DNA of 64,000 bases from Proteromonas lacertae. Its lineage: Eukaryota; Sar; Bigyra; Opalinata; Proteromonadidae. Shown here piece after piece: positions 11,102 to 21,225 of this stretch. A program made the translations under genes and the position numbers. Numbering within the stretch: position 1 is the stretch's first letter; each line of letters starts with the position of its first letter. The stretch lies in contig NGBS01000003.1 of assembly GCA_002245135.1 (NCBI GenBank), positions 248,001-312,000 on the forward strand, in the 5' to 3' direction. The notes beneath the pieces are model-generated. The model did not search any database. It was not told the DNA's origin and was given only the letters and a program-made list of their open reading frames with translations.

Positions 11102-11962
11102 TTATTCGTTTAATGATGCAATTATATCAAAGAATGAAGTTGATTCATTACACTTCATTTTTTCTTTTATCTTATAATCATACTTTTCTAATATGTTGTA
11201 TACATCTACTTCTGAAATATTTATTTTTCTGTATGCTAGACACCATATTTCCATGTAAAAGTGTCTTATTATTTTTCTCTTTAATACTTCAATTGCTCCT
11301 TCTAACATGAATAATTCATAACCTTGAATATCTACTGATGCAAAATGAATTTTATGATTAAAATTCTTTAACACATTATCTAATGTAACAATACTAATTA
11401 TTTTTTTTTGATAATTTTGCTGTAAATTAATTAAAGAAGATCCGCCCCAATTTCCTTTTTCTACGTTGATTAATTGAGTATCATCTTTTTTTCCTAAACC
11501 AACTTTAAATAAAGTTTCATTTTTTATCCATTTTTTATTGTATAGTAATGATTTTGTTAATATATGCAGATTATTAGGAATAGGCTCAATTGATATAGTC
11601 TTTATTCCCATATTTAACATACCGAATGAACATATTCCTATATTAGCGCCAGCATCCATATAATAATCTCCATCTTTTAATCCTGGTAATAAATACCACA
11701 ATTTTTTCATTTCTTCACAATCACCCCAATCTCCTTTTTTCTTTATTTCATTAGATATATAGTCATTTTCTTTCCTAACATAGATTGAAAAATCCGGTTT
11801 ATTTTTAATTTTAACTAGTTCTAAATCTTCTATACAATCTAGACATTCAATTGACATTCCATTCCATATATGTTTATTGTTTATGTTATTGACTTTTTTG
11901 AATATGAAATAGAATAAAGTAATACAAGTAGTAATAATAACAAGAATATGATGTAATATCAT
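11102..11962 (-). CDS. FkbM-family methyltransferase, copy 1 (type II membrane)
   Basis: Intronless, 286 residues. An N-terminal anchor (residues 3-20) is followed by an FkbM-type SAM-dependent methyltransferase: DGDYYMDAGANIGICSFGML is the SAM-binding motif I, SIEPIPNN is motif II, and FASVDIQGYELFMLEGA is the family's hallmark C-terminal motif. Anchored FkbM proteins O-methylate sugars in secreted glycans, which fits the neighbours. Its ATG is only 7 bp from the ATG of the divergent FkbM gene on the plus strand, so the two share whatever promoter exists. The two proteins are diverged paralogues rather than recent copies. Methyl acceptor unknown. Confidence 0.82.
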   Translation of the reverse strand: MILHHILVIITTCITLFYFIFKKVNNINNKHIWNGMSIECLDCIEDLELVKIKNKPDFSIYVRKENDYISNEIKKKGDWGDCEEMKKLWYLLPGLKDGDYYMDAGANIGICSFGMLNMGIKTISIEPIPNNLHILTKSLLYNKKWIKNETLFKVGLGKKDDTQLINVEKGNWGGSSLINLQQNYQKKIISIVTLDNVLKNFNHKIHFASVDIQGYELFMLEGAIEVLKRKIIRHFYMEIWCLAYRKINISEVDVYNILEKYDYKIKEKMKCNESTSFFDIIASLNE

Positions 11963-11969
11963 AATTATA

Positions 11970-12887
11970 ATGAATTTTAATTATTATATTTTAATCCTTG
12001 TGTTTCTTATAATATTTCTTTATACAATTATTCCTCGTTCCACAAATGTGACAATCATCAAAAACGAAAAATGTGATCCTTATATTATATTTAACTCGTC
12101 ATTATATTCTACATCGGCTGGCAAAGGATTTGATGATGTATTTATTAGAAAATATTTCTTTACTTCGCTTAAGAAAGCATATGACTCTAGCGTTGATATG
12201 AAATCAATCATTATAGATGTAGGATCAAACAAAGGTGATGTAACAAGTCAATTTCATGAAATGTTTCCAAACAAAACAATTCTTTCTATTGAGCCTTTAA
12301 TTAATAACTATAATTATCAATTGAAATTGTTGAAAAATTATTCTAATATAAAGATTTATAATTATGGAATATCATACACAAATGAGATTGTAAAAATATT
12401 CACAGGTAAAGAGATAGGTTATATGTATGTGAAAGGAGAAAGTAATTCATCAGAAAAGATGGAACAGAATGTTCAGTTTATTACTATAGACTACTTCCTT
12501 AAGAATATCTGTATATAATTGTAAATATAATTAATAGATCAGTCAAATGATAATATTTATTTCTTAAAAATAGATGTAGAAGGATATGAAGATGATGTAT
12601 TGTATGGTAGTTTAAATATATTAAAAGAAAGGAAAATAAAATATATCTTTTTTGAGTACCATGATAAATGGTGCAAAACCAAACTGCTATACATTAATAA
12701 ATATCTTGAAAGATATGGATTTAATTTATATTTAATTGGCTTAAATAAATCAGTTAGAATAGTAGATGATTGTTATGAGAGTTTATCAAAAGTATTTCCT
12801 TTACACATTTTTGGATGTAATTCTTTTTATCCTAAATCAGATATTTTACATGAAGTTTATAATAATCAATTTGATAAACTATCATAA
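11970..12887 (+). CDS. FkbM-family methyltransferase, copy 2 (type II membrane)
   Basis: Two exons separated by a 27-nt intron at 12511-12537 (GTATATAATT...TTAATAG). Splicing joins YFLKNI to a second exon reading FLKIDVEGYEDDVLYGS, restoring the complete FkbM hallmark motif. Upstream, IIDVGSNKGDVTSQF is the SAM-binding motif and SIEPLINN motif II. Residues 5-20 are a signal anchor. About 296 residues in all, the usual size for an anchored FkbM enzyme. It is divergent from, and 7 bp away from, copy 1. Because the intron is of the same type as those in housekeeping genes, the gene has adapted to this genome even if FkbM genes originally came from bacteria. Confidence 0.82.
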
Positions 12888-12953
12888 AACTAATAATTAC
12901 AAATTTTAATCATTTAACCCCTACTTTATTATAATTAGCATGTTCTGCTAAGG

Positions 12954-13935
12954 TTATATTATCATTTTCATAGTAAATATAATTGCATTTACTTTTTTTT
13001 GATTTATTACAATTTCTTTTCTACCTTTACACTGATGGACAATATGTAATTTTTTATCATTTCTTTCACAATACCCAATTTGTTTATAGAAGCTATCATA
13101 ATCAATTGACCAAATATAAAATGGATTTTTATTACTTGCATGATTCATTAAGCAATTGTCAATATTTTCTAATAATATATAATAATGAACAAATTTCTTC
13201 CAATAGAAGAAAGAATAATACTCTTTTACCCACAATTTATTGAAAAATGTATCTGGAATTTCATAGAAATATTTATCTTTAATCCTTTCTTTTACTATTT
13301 CTATAGGCATAAGCCAAAATGAACTAAAACCATCTTGCATTTCTATATAACATTTATCCTTGTGCTTCTTAAACACTACAAAATCCAGTATAATCTGGAG
13401 TTCTTTTAAATAATACTCCATTTTTATCTCTGTATATAACATATCTTAAAAATCCAGGTATATAGTATTTTCCTAGACTTTTAATTATTTTATAACAATT
13501 TAGATAATAATTTAAATGTTTTAACTCTAATATAACATCGCTTTCAATATATCCTATATAGTTATACCTTTTTATTGAATTTCCTAAATTTCCTATATGA
13601 TATCTGTGTTGTGCAGTAAGATATGTTCCTATACTTGCATTGCACTTAATAAATTCAACAGGAACATATGTATTTAATTTTTGACAATATAAAGGATTTA
13701 ATATTAATGAATTGTTAGGTATTTCTGTGTAATGGACAATTAATTTTATATATATCCCACCTTCACATATGTTTAAAACACTATTCTGTAGTGTATAGAA
13801 GTAGTCAAATTGGGATGTTCCATAGAGAGCTGTATATATTAATATTGATGTAATATACTGTTGGTATTTTATGTAAATATAAACAACAACAACAGATAAA
13901 AATATAAACATGAACAAGGAGAATCGTATTTTCAT
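12954..13935 (-). CDS. Glycosyltransferase-like type II membrane protein, broken by one frameshift
   Basis: Two overlapping frames encode one protein of about 325 residues. The first (13935-13369) has a signal anchor at residues 5-23 and the acidic motif YIGYIESDVI, a candidate DXD-type site; the second continues it as VVFKKHKDKCY. They meet near 13375 and the sequence needs removal of one base to join them; the first frame ends in TAA. No GT..AG pair fits here, so this is a single-base insertion: either an assembly error or a recent inactivation. Family not recognised beyond glycosyltransferase-like; position among anchored transferases supports the role. The C-terminal half has no motif I know. 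Confidence 0.5.
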
Positions 13936-13968
13936 TTTAAGAAGTGTTTTAAGCTACTTTTTAATGTG

Positions 13969-15649
13969 TTATATAAATAGTTTATCCACTTTATACTCTC
14001 CATCACCAAATTCTAATATTAATTCTCCTTTATTATGTATTTTATTTCTGAAATATTCTTCATAGTTGGTAGAATATTCTATTCCTTTATTATTCACTAT
14101 CAAATTATTCATTTTCAATATTCCTCTACTTTTTACTTTTATAGTCAGTGATCCATTTACATTTATATTGTTTATATATACATTTCCTTTTATTACCAAT
14201 TTTGAATTATTCTTTACTACAATTATCCCTTTAAAGTGTCTTTTAATATTTTGTGTGGTTGAAGAAATTAGAGGATCAATATGTATTTTAGTATTATCTC
14301 CTATTTTCCATCCAAATTTTGTAAGTTTCTTTTTATTCCTGATATACATTTTTTGTTCTCCATCATCAGGAGTATAAAAATCATTATCATTTGATATTTC
14401 CTTTACAGGATTAAAACATAACCATCTCGGCATATATGTACTACTTATATTGTCAAATTCTTTAGTGAAAATTATATAATCTTGTAATACTGTTTCTAAC
14501 CTAAATGACCTTGCTTTTCTATTAGAAAGAATATATTCTGGTAGAACTTTGTCTGTATTTACAAGAGTATTTAAATAGTAATGTAAATTGAAACAAATAA
14601 TGTTAGTTACTGCAGGATAATAAGATTGATTATCACTAATGTTATTTATATCTTCACCTAGTAATCCTTGTAAACATGAATAATCTATAGCTCTTACTTT
14701 GTATTTTCTTCCATCTTCTTCACATGAACATAATATAGAAGCTTTTTCTCCTTCATATCTCTTAACAATTAAGTAATTAACATCTATGTTGTTACGAATA
14801 GAACAACCTATCAAAACTGGTATTGATTCAAAAGCAAGTGAGTTTGTATCTTGAAAAATAATAAAATACTTAACACCTTTATCTTTCCATTTTTTTAATA
14901 TTTTGTTCTATATATATATATAATATTATATATACTTTTATTAATAAGTGATGTACATCTCCATGACCATGAGGTTTATCAATTAATTTACCATCTACAT
15001 AACATAAATTACAATTTATATCAATGAAAGATGGAACATTACTTTGTTTAACAAAATAGAACTGTTCATATGATAAACCAAAATAACTATTTTCTTCTAA
15101 GAAGTGTTTAGTGATAATGTCAGTTGCTTCAGAAGTCATTATACATACAAATATCAATTTACCTGATATATTTTGATAAGACTTTATATATCTTATATAG
15201 AACTCTAAATAACTATATCCACTTATTTGATCTATTGGTAAAGATACTTTTATATCATTATTGTTTAACCTTTCGCCTAATCCACCAGCAACCAATACAA
15301 ATCCACAATAATGAATATTTGTTATACCTACTGATTCATAATTTAAAAACAGCTTATCCAAGTATTTTACTTCTACTCCTTCTGGTTTTGAAATGTTATT
15401 TATATTGTAATGATACTTTTTTTCTTCATATAGATTAATCAATTTCTTTCCTTTGATTATATAGTCTTTTAATCCATGTTGTAAAGTTTTATCATATTTT
15501 AATGCTTGAAAGCATAAATCCATTAATTCTAAGATGTTAGTAATTAATATACTATTATCATTTTTTGCCTTTTCTATTACATCATGTTGGTTAGATTTTA
15601 TTAAAATATGATAACCATAATAATACAGTATTAGTTCTGAAAATAACAT
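13969..15649 (-). CDS. USP: UDP-sugar pyrophosphorylase (USP)
   Basis: Two exons joined across a 28-nt intron at 14908-14935 give about 550 residues, close to plant and Leishmania USP (about 600). The nucleotide-binding loop reads LVAGGLGERLNNNDIKVSLP, matching the USP signature; KPHGHGDVHHLL is the second conserved block and FIIFQDTNSLAF the third. SYYPAVTNIICFNLHYY, ARSFRLETVLQDY and ITKEFDN..WLCFNPVK follow as in the family. The enzyme makes UDP-sugars from sugar-1-phosphates and UTP in the cytosol with broad specificity. It lacks a membrane anchor, unlike every neighbour, and would feed nucleotide sugars to the surrounding transferases. The C-terminus forms a beta-helix-like series. Confidence 0.85.
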
Positions 15650-15683
15650 TACAAAAGTGATATATAATAACAGAAATATAAAA

Positions 15684-16682
15684 CTATTTTAAATTTAGCA
15701 AATGTTTATGATAATGATTATATTTTGTTTCTATTGTGTAGGTATTCTTTTTAAATTTCTTCTCATCAAAACTTTTACATTTCTTTCTATTTTCAGCGCA
15801 TATTCCTTGTTCAATTAAATAATTAATTACTTTATTCATCATAACTGAATCTCCATGTTTATCAACATTAATTCCCTCAATCTTCTTAAAATTGACATAA
15901 ACATATGAATAAGGTAAATGAATAGTACATCTGGTTGGAAATGGATTTTCTTCTATGTTAATTAACGAATATTGGTTTTCATACTTCATTATGTGTATAT
16001 ACTCCAAAAATGTGCCGAATTGCCCAAATACATATTCTTCCATTAATTTCACTAAAGTTGAATTATGAACTTTTTCAATGTAATTCCATGTCTCTTCTAC
16101 ATGCTTAGTTTTAACGATAATAGGATAAGTAAACATAACATCTCCCCAATTTGAATTATTAGACTTAAGTATTTGTGTTGGATCCCACCTTGAGTCTCTA
16201 AACTTTAAAGTATAAAGAATAAATGGTCTTCTGTTTGTATCAAATAATATATCATATTTTGCATATGACATAAAAGGTGAATCAGAATCTATCATTGCAA
16301 TAAATTCATCTGGTATGCAATACTTATACGAAACATAAGAATTGTATTGTTGTTTCATAACTTGAGCTTTTATATCTGGTGTTGATGTTCTAATAATTGT
16401 CCAATCATTTGAGTAATTAAACGGTAATGCTCCATTGAAGTTGTCTATCCAATGTATTTTTTTACCTATCCCTTTAGGCCAAAATGTATCAATACTATTA
16501 ATTATGCTTTGAACAAATGGAAAATCCTCAACTGCACTAGGCAAAAACAAACATACACTTACATTATTTGATTTAAACTTCCAACTAAAATCTATTTTTT
16601 GATCTGATTGGATATATAACACATAATACAATGCACAAGATATGCTGCATATTAAAGTAATGAAAATAATTAAAACAATCAT
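15684..16682 (-). CDS. Glycosyltransferase-like type II membrane protein with DSD motif
   Basis: About 332 residues, intronless. I chose ATG at 16682 because it directly precedes the hydrophobic anchor MIVLIIFITLICSISCALYY; an upstream in-frame ATG at 16760 would add 26 residues. The lumenal domain contains EFIAMIDSDSPFM, a DXD-type motif, and later HGDSVMMN. I do not recognise a numbered family. Residues in the C-terminal third include CAENRKKC, a possible disulphide. The protein is similar in size and topology to the other island enzymes and is transcribed in the same direction as the upstream USP gene, 35 bp from its start. Function inferred from context. Confidence 0.6.
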   Translation of the reverse strand: MIVLIIFITLICSISCALYYVLYIQSDQKIDFSWKFKSNNVSVCLFLPSAVEDFPFVQSIINSIDTFWPKGIGKKIHWIDNFNGALPFNYSNDWTIIRTSTPDIKAQVMKQQYNSYVSYKYCIPDEFIAMIDSDSPFMSYAKYDILFDTNRRPFILYTLKFRDSRWDPTQILKSNNSNWGDVMFTYPIIVKTKHVEETWNYIEKVHNSTLVKLMEEYVFGQFGTFLEYIHIMKYENQYSLINIEENPFPTRCTIHLPYSYVYVNFKKIEGINVDKHGDSVMMNKVINYLIEQGICAENRKKCKSFDEKKFKKNTYTIETKYNHYHKHLLNLK

Positions 16683-16715
16683 TCTATATAAACAAATATA
16701 AGAAATATTGACTAA

Positions 16716-16943
16716 ACCAATTTTCAATGCTGGACAGATGTATTGGACCAAACAATACATCTAATAACAACAGATGAAGGTATTTTAAATAACTTTGTAT
16801 ATTCTAATAAATTTAAGTATAATGTATATCTAAAACATCATGGTTATGGATATGCACTATTTCTACATTATCCTATCCCATTTACAAAAGACAATTTTAC
16901 TCCACATAATAATTACCTTTATTGTGGCAAGGCAGTGAAATGA
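16716..16943 (+). pseudogene. Orphan C-terminal gene fragment
   Basis: An open stretch of about 75 codons from just after a TAA at 16713 to TGA at 16943. It reads like the end of a protein (FQCWTDVLDQTIHLITTDEG, later GYGYALFLHYPIPFTKDNF) but has no start region, no upstream exon that I can splice to it, and its 5' end lies under the start of the divergent gene at 15684-16682. I found no intact paralogue in the window. Most likely a relic of another island gene. Confidence 0.3.
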
Positions 16944-17024
16944 GAAAGAAAAATTATAAAAAATATATAAAGTATCATAAAAGTGTAAAATCATATAATG
17001 TTAAATAAATAAATAAAGCATTTA

Positions 17025-17939
17025 TCATTTATTAATAATATAATCATTTATATCTACTTCTTTTAATAAATCCAAATTTAAACCACCCAAAAAGCATTGA
17101 AACCTCCACCAATTATTTCCCATACACATATTAAGATTGTGAACTCTTATCAAAGTCACTTTTAGAATATACAATGCTATTGTGTTGTATAGCGTTTGAT
17201 CTTTACCTACAAACTGATTCTTGTTCAAAAAATAATCATGTAATTTCCAAAATTCTTCATAATATCTATTAATTGATTTTTTATTTCCTCCAAAACTAGT
17301 TCCTTCAATCCAATCTCTAACAACTAATTCTGTTTTATTTTTTAGTTTAAATGTTTGATTATAAACTGTAAAAAAGAACATTGATTGAAATGTATATAAG
17401 ATGTTGATTGCTTTTAATGATGGAATTGAATCAAAAGGAGTAGGATCTCTAAATGTTCCTATATCAATCCATATATATAGTTTACTAGCTATATCATTAG
17501 CTGCTGTTTCTAGAAAACATATTTTGCAATTCCATATTGCATAAACATCAGGACTGTGTAGAAAACTCTCTCTGTCAATTTGATGTTGTTTTACATAATC
17601 TTCTTTGTATTTCTTAATACATGGAACATCCCATATTGACTTATATTCATATTTATATGCTTTAACGAACGAAGGAACGAAAGATGTAGAAGATTTGTTA
17701 TTATCTGTAAATATTACCAAAGATTCATTTATAAAACTGAAGAATCTATTTATCCATAACCGATATTCTTGAAGTTTGTGTTTCCCATTATTATCAACAT
17801 GAAAATATGAAGTAACAAACAGATATTGGTAAATATGTTTATTATCTTCAAAATTAAAATACAATAAACCATAATATACTCTATAAAAGATAGAAAATAA
17901 AAGAATAAATGACAGGTAATTAATACTTTTATGAATCAT
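17025..17939 (-). CDS. HtrL/YibB-family glycosyltransferase-like protein, copy 2
   Basis: Intronless, 304 residues, with a signal anchor around residues 8-26. It is a close paralogue of 8785-9669: FVPSFVKAYKYEYKSIWDVP, LYIWIDIGTFRDPTPF, GKDQTLYNTIALY and the cysteine-containing end LNMCMGNNWWRFQCF are shared almost residue for residue, while the anchor regions differ. The two copies lie in opposite orientation 7.4 kb apart. The start codon overlaps that of the next gene on the plus strand (ATGs at 17939 and 17931), so both genes must share regulatory sequence inside each other's coding region or use alternative starts. Confidence 0.72.
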   Translation of the reverse strand: MIHKSINYLSFILLFSIFYRVYYGLLYFNFEDNKHIYQYLFVTSYFHVDNNGKHKLQEYRLWINRFFSFINESLVIFTDNNKSSTSFVPSFVKAYKYEYKSIWDVPCIKKYKEDYVKQHQIDRESFLHSPDVYAIWNCKICFLETAANDIASKLYIWIDIGTFRDPTPFDSIPSLKAINILYTFQSMFFFTVYNQTFKLKNKTELVVRDWIEGTSFGGNKKSINRYYEEFWKLHDYFLNKNQFVGKDQTLYNTIALYILKVTLIRVHNLNMCMGNNWWRFQCFLGGLNLDLLKEVDINDYIINK

Positions 17940-18794
17940 GTCTATTTATTCTATTTTCTGTTGCTGATATTAAGCTGTGTTGTGTATAAATATTTTATTT
18001 ATTTAAAATCATATAAAGATTATGAAATCGGAGTTGTTGTGAGAGTTTCAAAACCTTCATTATCTCAGCAAAAAAGATATATGAAATGGATGAAATCACT
18101 ATCATATAAATATTCATTTTGGATTATAACAAATTATAATACATCACTTCTTCCCAATTTTTCAAATGTGATAAGAATTTCATCTGAGTTGATTATGAAA
18201 AGATATCCGCATATAAAAGAATTGAAAGATCCAGGTCATTGTAATCAGCGGTACATGGAAGATGATATTTTTTATCCTTTCATTTCTCATACAGAATCAG
18301 TAATTGAGTTAATAAGTAAATACAATTTAAAATTCAAATATATATGGGTTATTGAACAAGATTTTGGTTGTACAGGTGAGTTGTTTGATTTTTTACAGAT
18401 ATATGAACCAACAAAATGTGATTTTATAACAGCTGAAATCAATCTTAATTTTGCTTCACAATGGCCGCATGTAAAATGCTGTAGTAATAATTATGCAAAG
18501 TGGAGAAATATATACTCAAACAGTTCTGTTGGATATTCATCAAAGGAATTTATTCAAAGATGGAGTTATAAACTTGTAATGAAAATAAAAAAGAATCTAG
18601 AGAATGGAATTCATTCGATTTCAGAAGCTAGTGTTCCAGAAACTGTCATTTTTAATAATTTAACTTACAAAATCATTGATAATAAATATATAAGTGATTC
18701 TTTCATGTGGAATTCAAGAGTATCTGAAGAAAAATGGAATGAAATTATAAATAAAACTAACGATATAAAACTCTATCATGGTCTTAAGTTTTAA
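17931..18794 (+). CDS. Type II membrane glycosyltransferase-like protein, copy 1 of a pair
   Basis: Intronless, 287 residues. Residues 3-20 are a signal anchor. The middle reads YIWVIEQDFGCTGELFDFLQ, with EQD in the place where many GT-A enzymes carry DXD. The C-terminus ends KLYHGLKF. A paralogue at 19913-20788 on the other strand has YLWIIEQDIAYSGNFFNFFQ and ends KLYHALKF; sizes are equal. I do not recognise the family, but the lumenal layout, the acidic motif and the neighbours support a Golgi transferase. Stop codon and the stop of the convergent gene at 18796 are almost adjacent. Confidence 0.6.
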   Translation: MNHVYLFYFLLLILSCVVYKYFIYLKSYKDYEIGVVVRVSKPSLSQQKRYMKWMKSLSYKYSFWIITNYNTSLLPNFSNVIRISSELIMKRYPHIKELKDPGHCNQRYMEDDIFYPFISHTESVIELISKYNLKFKYIWVIEQDFGCTGELFDFLQIYEPTKCDFITAEINLNFASQWPHVKCCSNNYAKWRNIYSNSSVGYSSKEFIQRWSYKLVMKIKKNLENGIHSISEASVPETVIFNNLTYKIIDNKYISDSFMWNSRVSEEKWNEIINKTNDIKLYHGLKF

Positions 18795-18795
18795 T

Positions 18796-19883
18796 TTACA
18801 TATCTGGAAATTTCAAACATGAATTTGATTTAAAATTATCTACTAAATCTGTGTATGTCTCATAATCATATACATCTCCTTCAAATGTAATAAACTTGAA
18901 TTTGTTTTTCATATCATCATATATTTTATTCTCATAAAACATATATAACACAACTTTTGAATATGTACTTTTATGAGAAACAATCAAATAATCTGTTAAA
19001 CTTGCAAATACCAAATCTCCAATCGTTTTTATAAATGTTAAATTATTATATATTTTGGAGGTATGTCTTGGTATTTCATTAGGCATAAACAGAATAGTTT
19101 TATTATACAATTGAGAAAACTGTTTTGAAAAAATATGATTTGCAGAACTTAGAAAAATATAACAATCTTTACCATTCGTCAAGTTGTGTGAGAGAGATAA
19201 TACTTTCTTAGCAACATTTTCATTCACATCACAATTACTAGATACAACACATCCATCATGAGATCTGTATTGTATTCCTAACTTGCATTGATTTTTAAAT
19301 TGTTCAGTAAATTTTAACACCAACTTCTTTATTCTCTTCTTTACTACAACAATTTCAGTATAAAGTTTGCTGTTTGTTTGTAGAATTCTTTCAAGAATTT
19401 CACTATCTCTTCTTTTTATATAACCATTCTTAATAAACCATGATAATAATTTTTCACATTTAACTAAAGTTGGAATTAAATCTAATACATCTATTATTAC
19501 ATAAACATCTCTATTTGATAAAACAAACTTATAATAGAATTCACACATACTTTGACAATATCCTTCCCATCTAATATCAATTTTTGTATAATTTGGGCTT
19601 ATATACTTTATAGGTGAGTAGTATATACTACTTTCTATGTAATCACTAACGAATTCATAATTATATACTATCATCAATAGAAAAATATTATACAATATAA
19701 ATCTCTATTTGATAGTTGTGAAAGAATAAAACAGCCAGCTATTCCCATCAATCTATTACATAAACCACTAAATGATATTTCATTTATAAGTATATTCTTT
19801 TTTAACTTAATATTTCCACATACAATTATCAGAAAAAATATAAGAAAAATTGAACAGAAGAAGAAAATCCAATTTCTATTCAT
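18796..19883 (-). CDS. Fucosyltransferase-like protein, broken by one frameshift
   Basis: Starts at ATG 19883 with a signal anchor (residues 5-22), then FSGLCNRLMGIAGCFILSQL, which resembles the N-terminal GLGNR motif of fucosyltransferase-type families. This frame stops at 19674; a second frame covering 19695-18796 continues the protein to residue ~360. The join needs one extra base (or a -1 shift) in the run ATATTTTTC around 19680. The C-terminal part contains ASLTDYLIVSHKSTYSKVVL, similar to the Ser-Thr rich block of those enzymes. As with 12954-13935, this may be a homopolymer error or true decay. Topology fits a Golgi enzyme. Confidence 0.5.
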
Positions 19884-19912
19884 ATTAAATTAACAATTAC
19901 TTCCATATATTT

Positions 19913-20788
19913 TTAAAATTTTAAAGCATGATATAACTTATTCTTTTTTGAAGGATTAGTTGTAATTATATTCCATTCTTCCATACCTATTCTAGTTCCA
20001 TATGAACATTTATAACCAATATCATCCTTTTCAATTACTCTAATTGATAAATCATTAAATGATGCAACTTCAGCCAATAATCCTTCATTTTGTGTATGTC
20101 TTTTTAACTTCATATTTTTATTCATGAAATATATGAATTTTCTAGACCATCTTGCAATATTTATTGGAGCAACAACTCTACTTTTTACAGGTAGAATTGA
20201 TTCTTTCCATTTTCTATATTCTTCAGTGAAACAATCCAACCACATCCACCCACTATCATTTCTATGAATTACGTATGGCAATACAATTAAATCATCATAT
20301 TTTCTATCATATTTTTGAAAGAAATTGAAGAAATTACCAGAATATGCAATGTCTTGTTCTATAATCCACAAATACTTATATTTTAAATTGTTTGTATTTA
20401 CCCAAATCATTACATGTTCAAATGGCATTGTCCACATATAAAAATTGTCAGGTTTATTATTACAATATCCTGACATATTCTTCATTGCTGGATATGTCTT
20501 CATCATCTTTTTAGAATCCACACATGTTATAAAGACACTCTTTATTTTTAAGTCACATCTATCAGTTAATATTGCGACAAAATAATCTGAAGGACAGTTA
20601 TCTCCCCATTCTTTATATCTTTCTTTTTGAAACTGAGTAGGATTAGAAGCATGAATCAAAATCACAGATTTATATACTTTTTCAGTTTGAATTAGATTAT
20701 TGGTTTTTATTTGATTTAATGAAATATATATAATAATTATAGAAAACATAAAAAATAAAATTATTACATATAGAGAATATATATTCAT
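19913..20788 (-). CDS. Type II membrane glycosyltransferase-like protein, copy 2 of a pair
   Basis: Intronless, 291 residues, anchor at residues 5-24. Paralogue of 17931-18794: both share a segment like LIHASNPTQFQKERYKEW near the anchor, a CN..PDNFYMWTMPF-like middle, WIIEQDI and the end KLYHALKF. Identity is moderate, so the duplication is older than that of the HtrL/YibB pair. Lies 30 bp upstream of the broken fucosyltransferase-like gene on the same strand. Exact reaction unknown. Confidence 0.6.
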   Translation of the reverse strand: MNIYSLYVIILFFMFSIIIIYISLNQIKTNNLIQTEKVYKSVILIHASNPTQFQKERYKEWGDNCPSDYFVAILTDRCDLKIKSVFITCVDSKKMMKTYPAMKNMSGYCNNKPDNFYMWTMPFEHVMIWVNTNNLKYKYLWIIEQDIAYSGNFFNFFQKYDRKYDDLIVLPYVIHRNDSGWMWLDCFTEEYRKWKESILPVKSRVVAPINIARWSRKFIYFMNKNMKLKRHTQNEGLLAEVASFNDLSIRVIEKDDIGYKCSYGTRIGMEEWNIITTNPSKKNKLYHALKF

Positions 20789-21225
20789 AATCCTTCATAT
20801 TAAACATTATAAATATACCGGATACTATCATAATTATCTATTCTCCTAATAATTGAAATAAAATCTGAGTTTTCGCAGCAATTAATATAAATTAGTATCA
20901 TCACTTCCTACATTTCTTCAAATTTTATATTTGTTACGCAATTAATCATATTTCTCATTAAATAAACTTAGTAAGACACAAAAAATAAAACACTTCATTA
21001 TCTTCATATTCCACATTATTACAACATATATGTGTGTAATATTTTCTACCAATATTTCTGGAATTAAAATTCATTTCTATCTGTCCTTTTAAACAGATCT
21101 TCTTAATAATACAACTTTTTCTATCACAAATCGGTTAAACATAACAATGATACATTCAAAATTACATATAAAAGCAAAGTGATATTGAATAACTCATTAA
21201 TAACATAAATAACAAAAATTAAAAA
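20789..21225. other. Intergenic region with one possible small Cys-rich frame
   Basis: AT-rich spacer inside the island. On the minus strand 21134-20958 is open and reads CDRKSCIIKKICLKGQIEMN followed by a segment with YYTHICCNN; the first ATG (21074) would leave 39 residues. No upstream exon could be attached. I regard it as an unproven short frame or gene relic. Nothing else seen. Confidence 0.25.
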
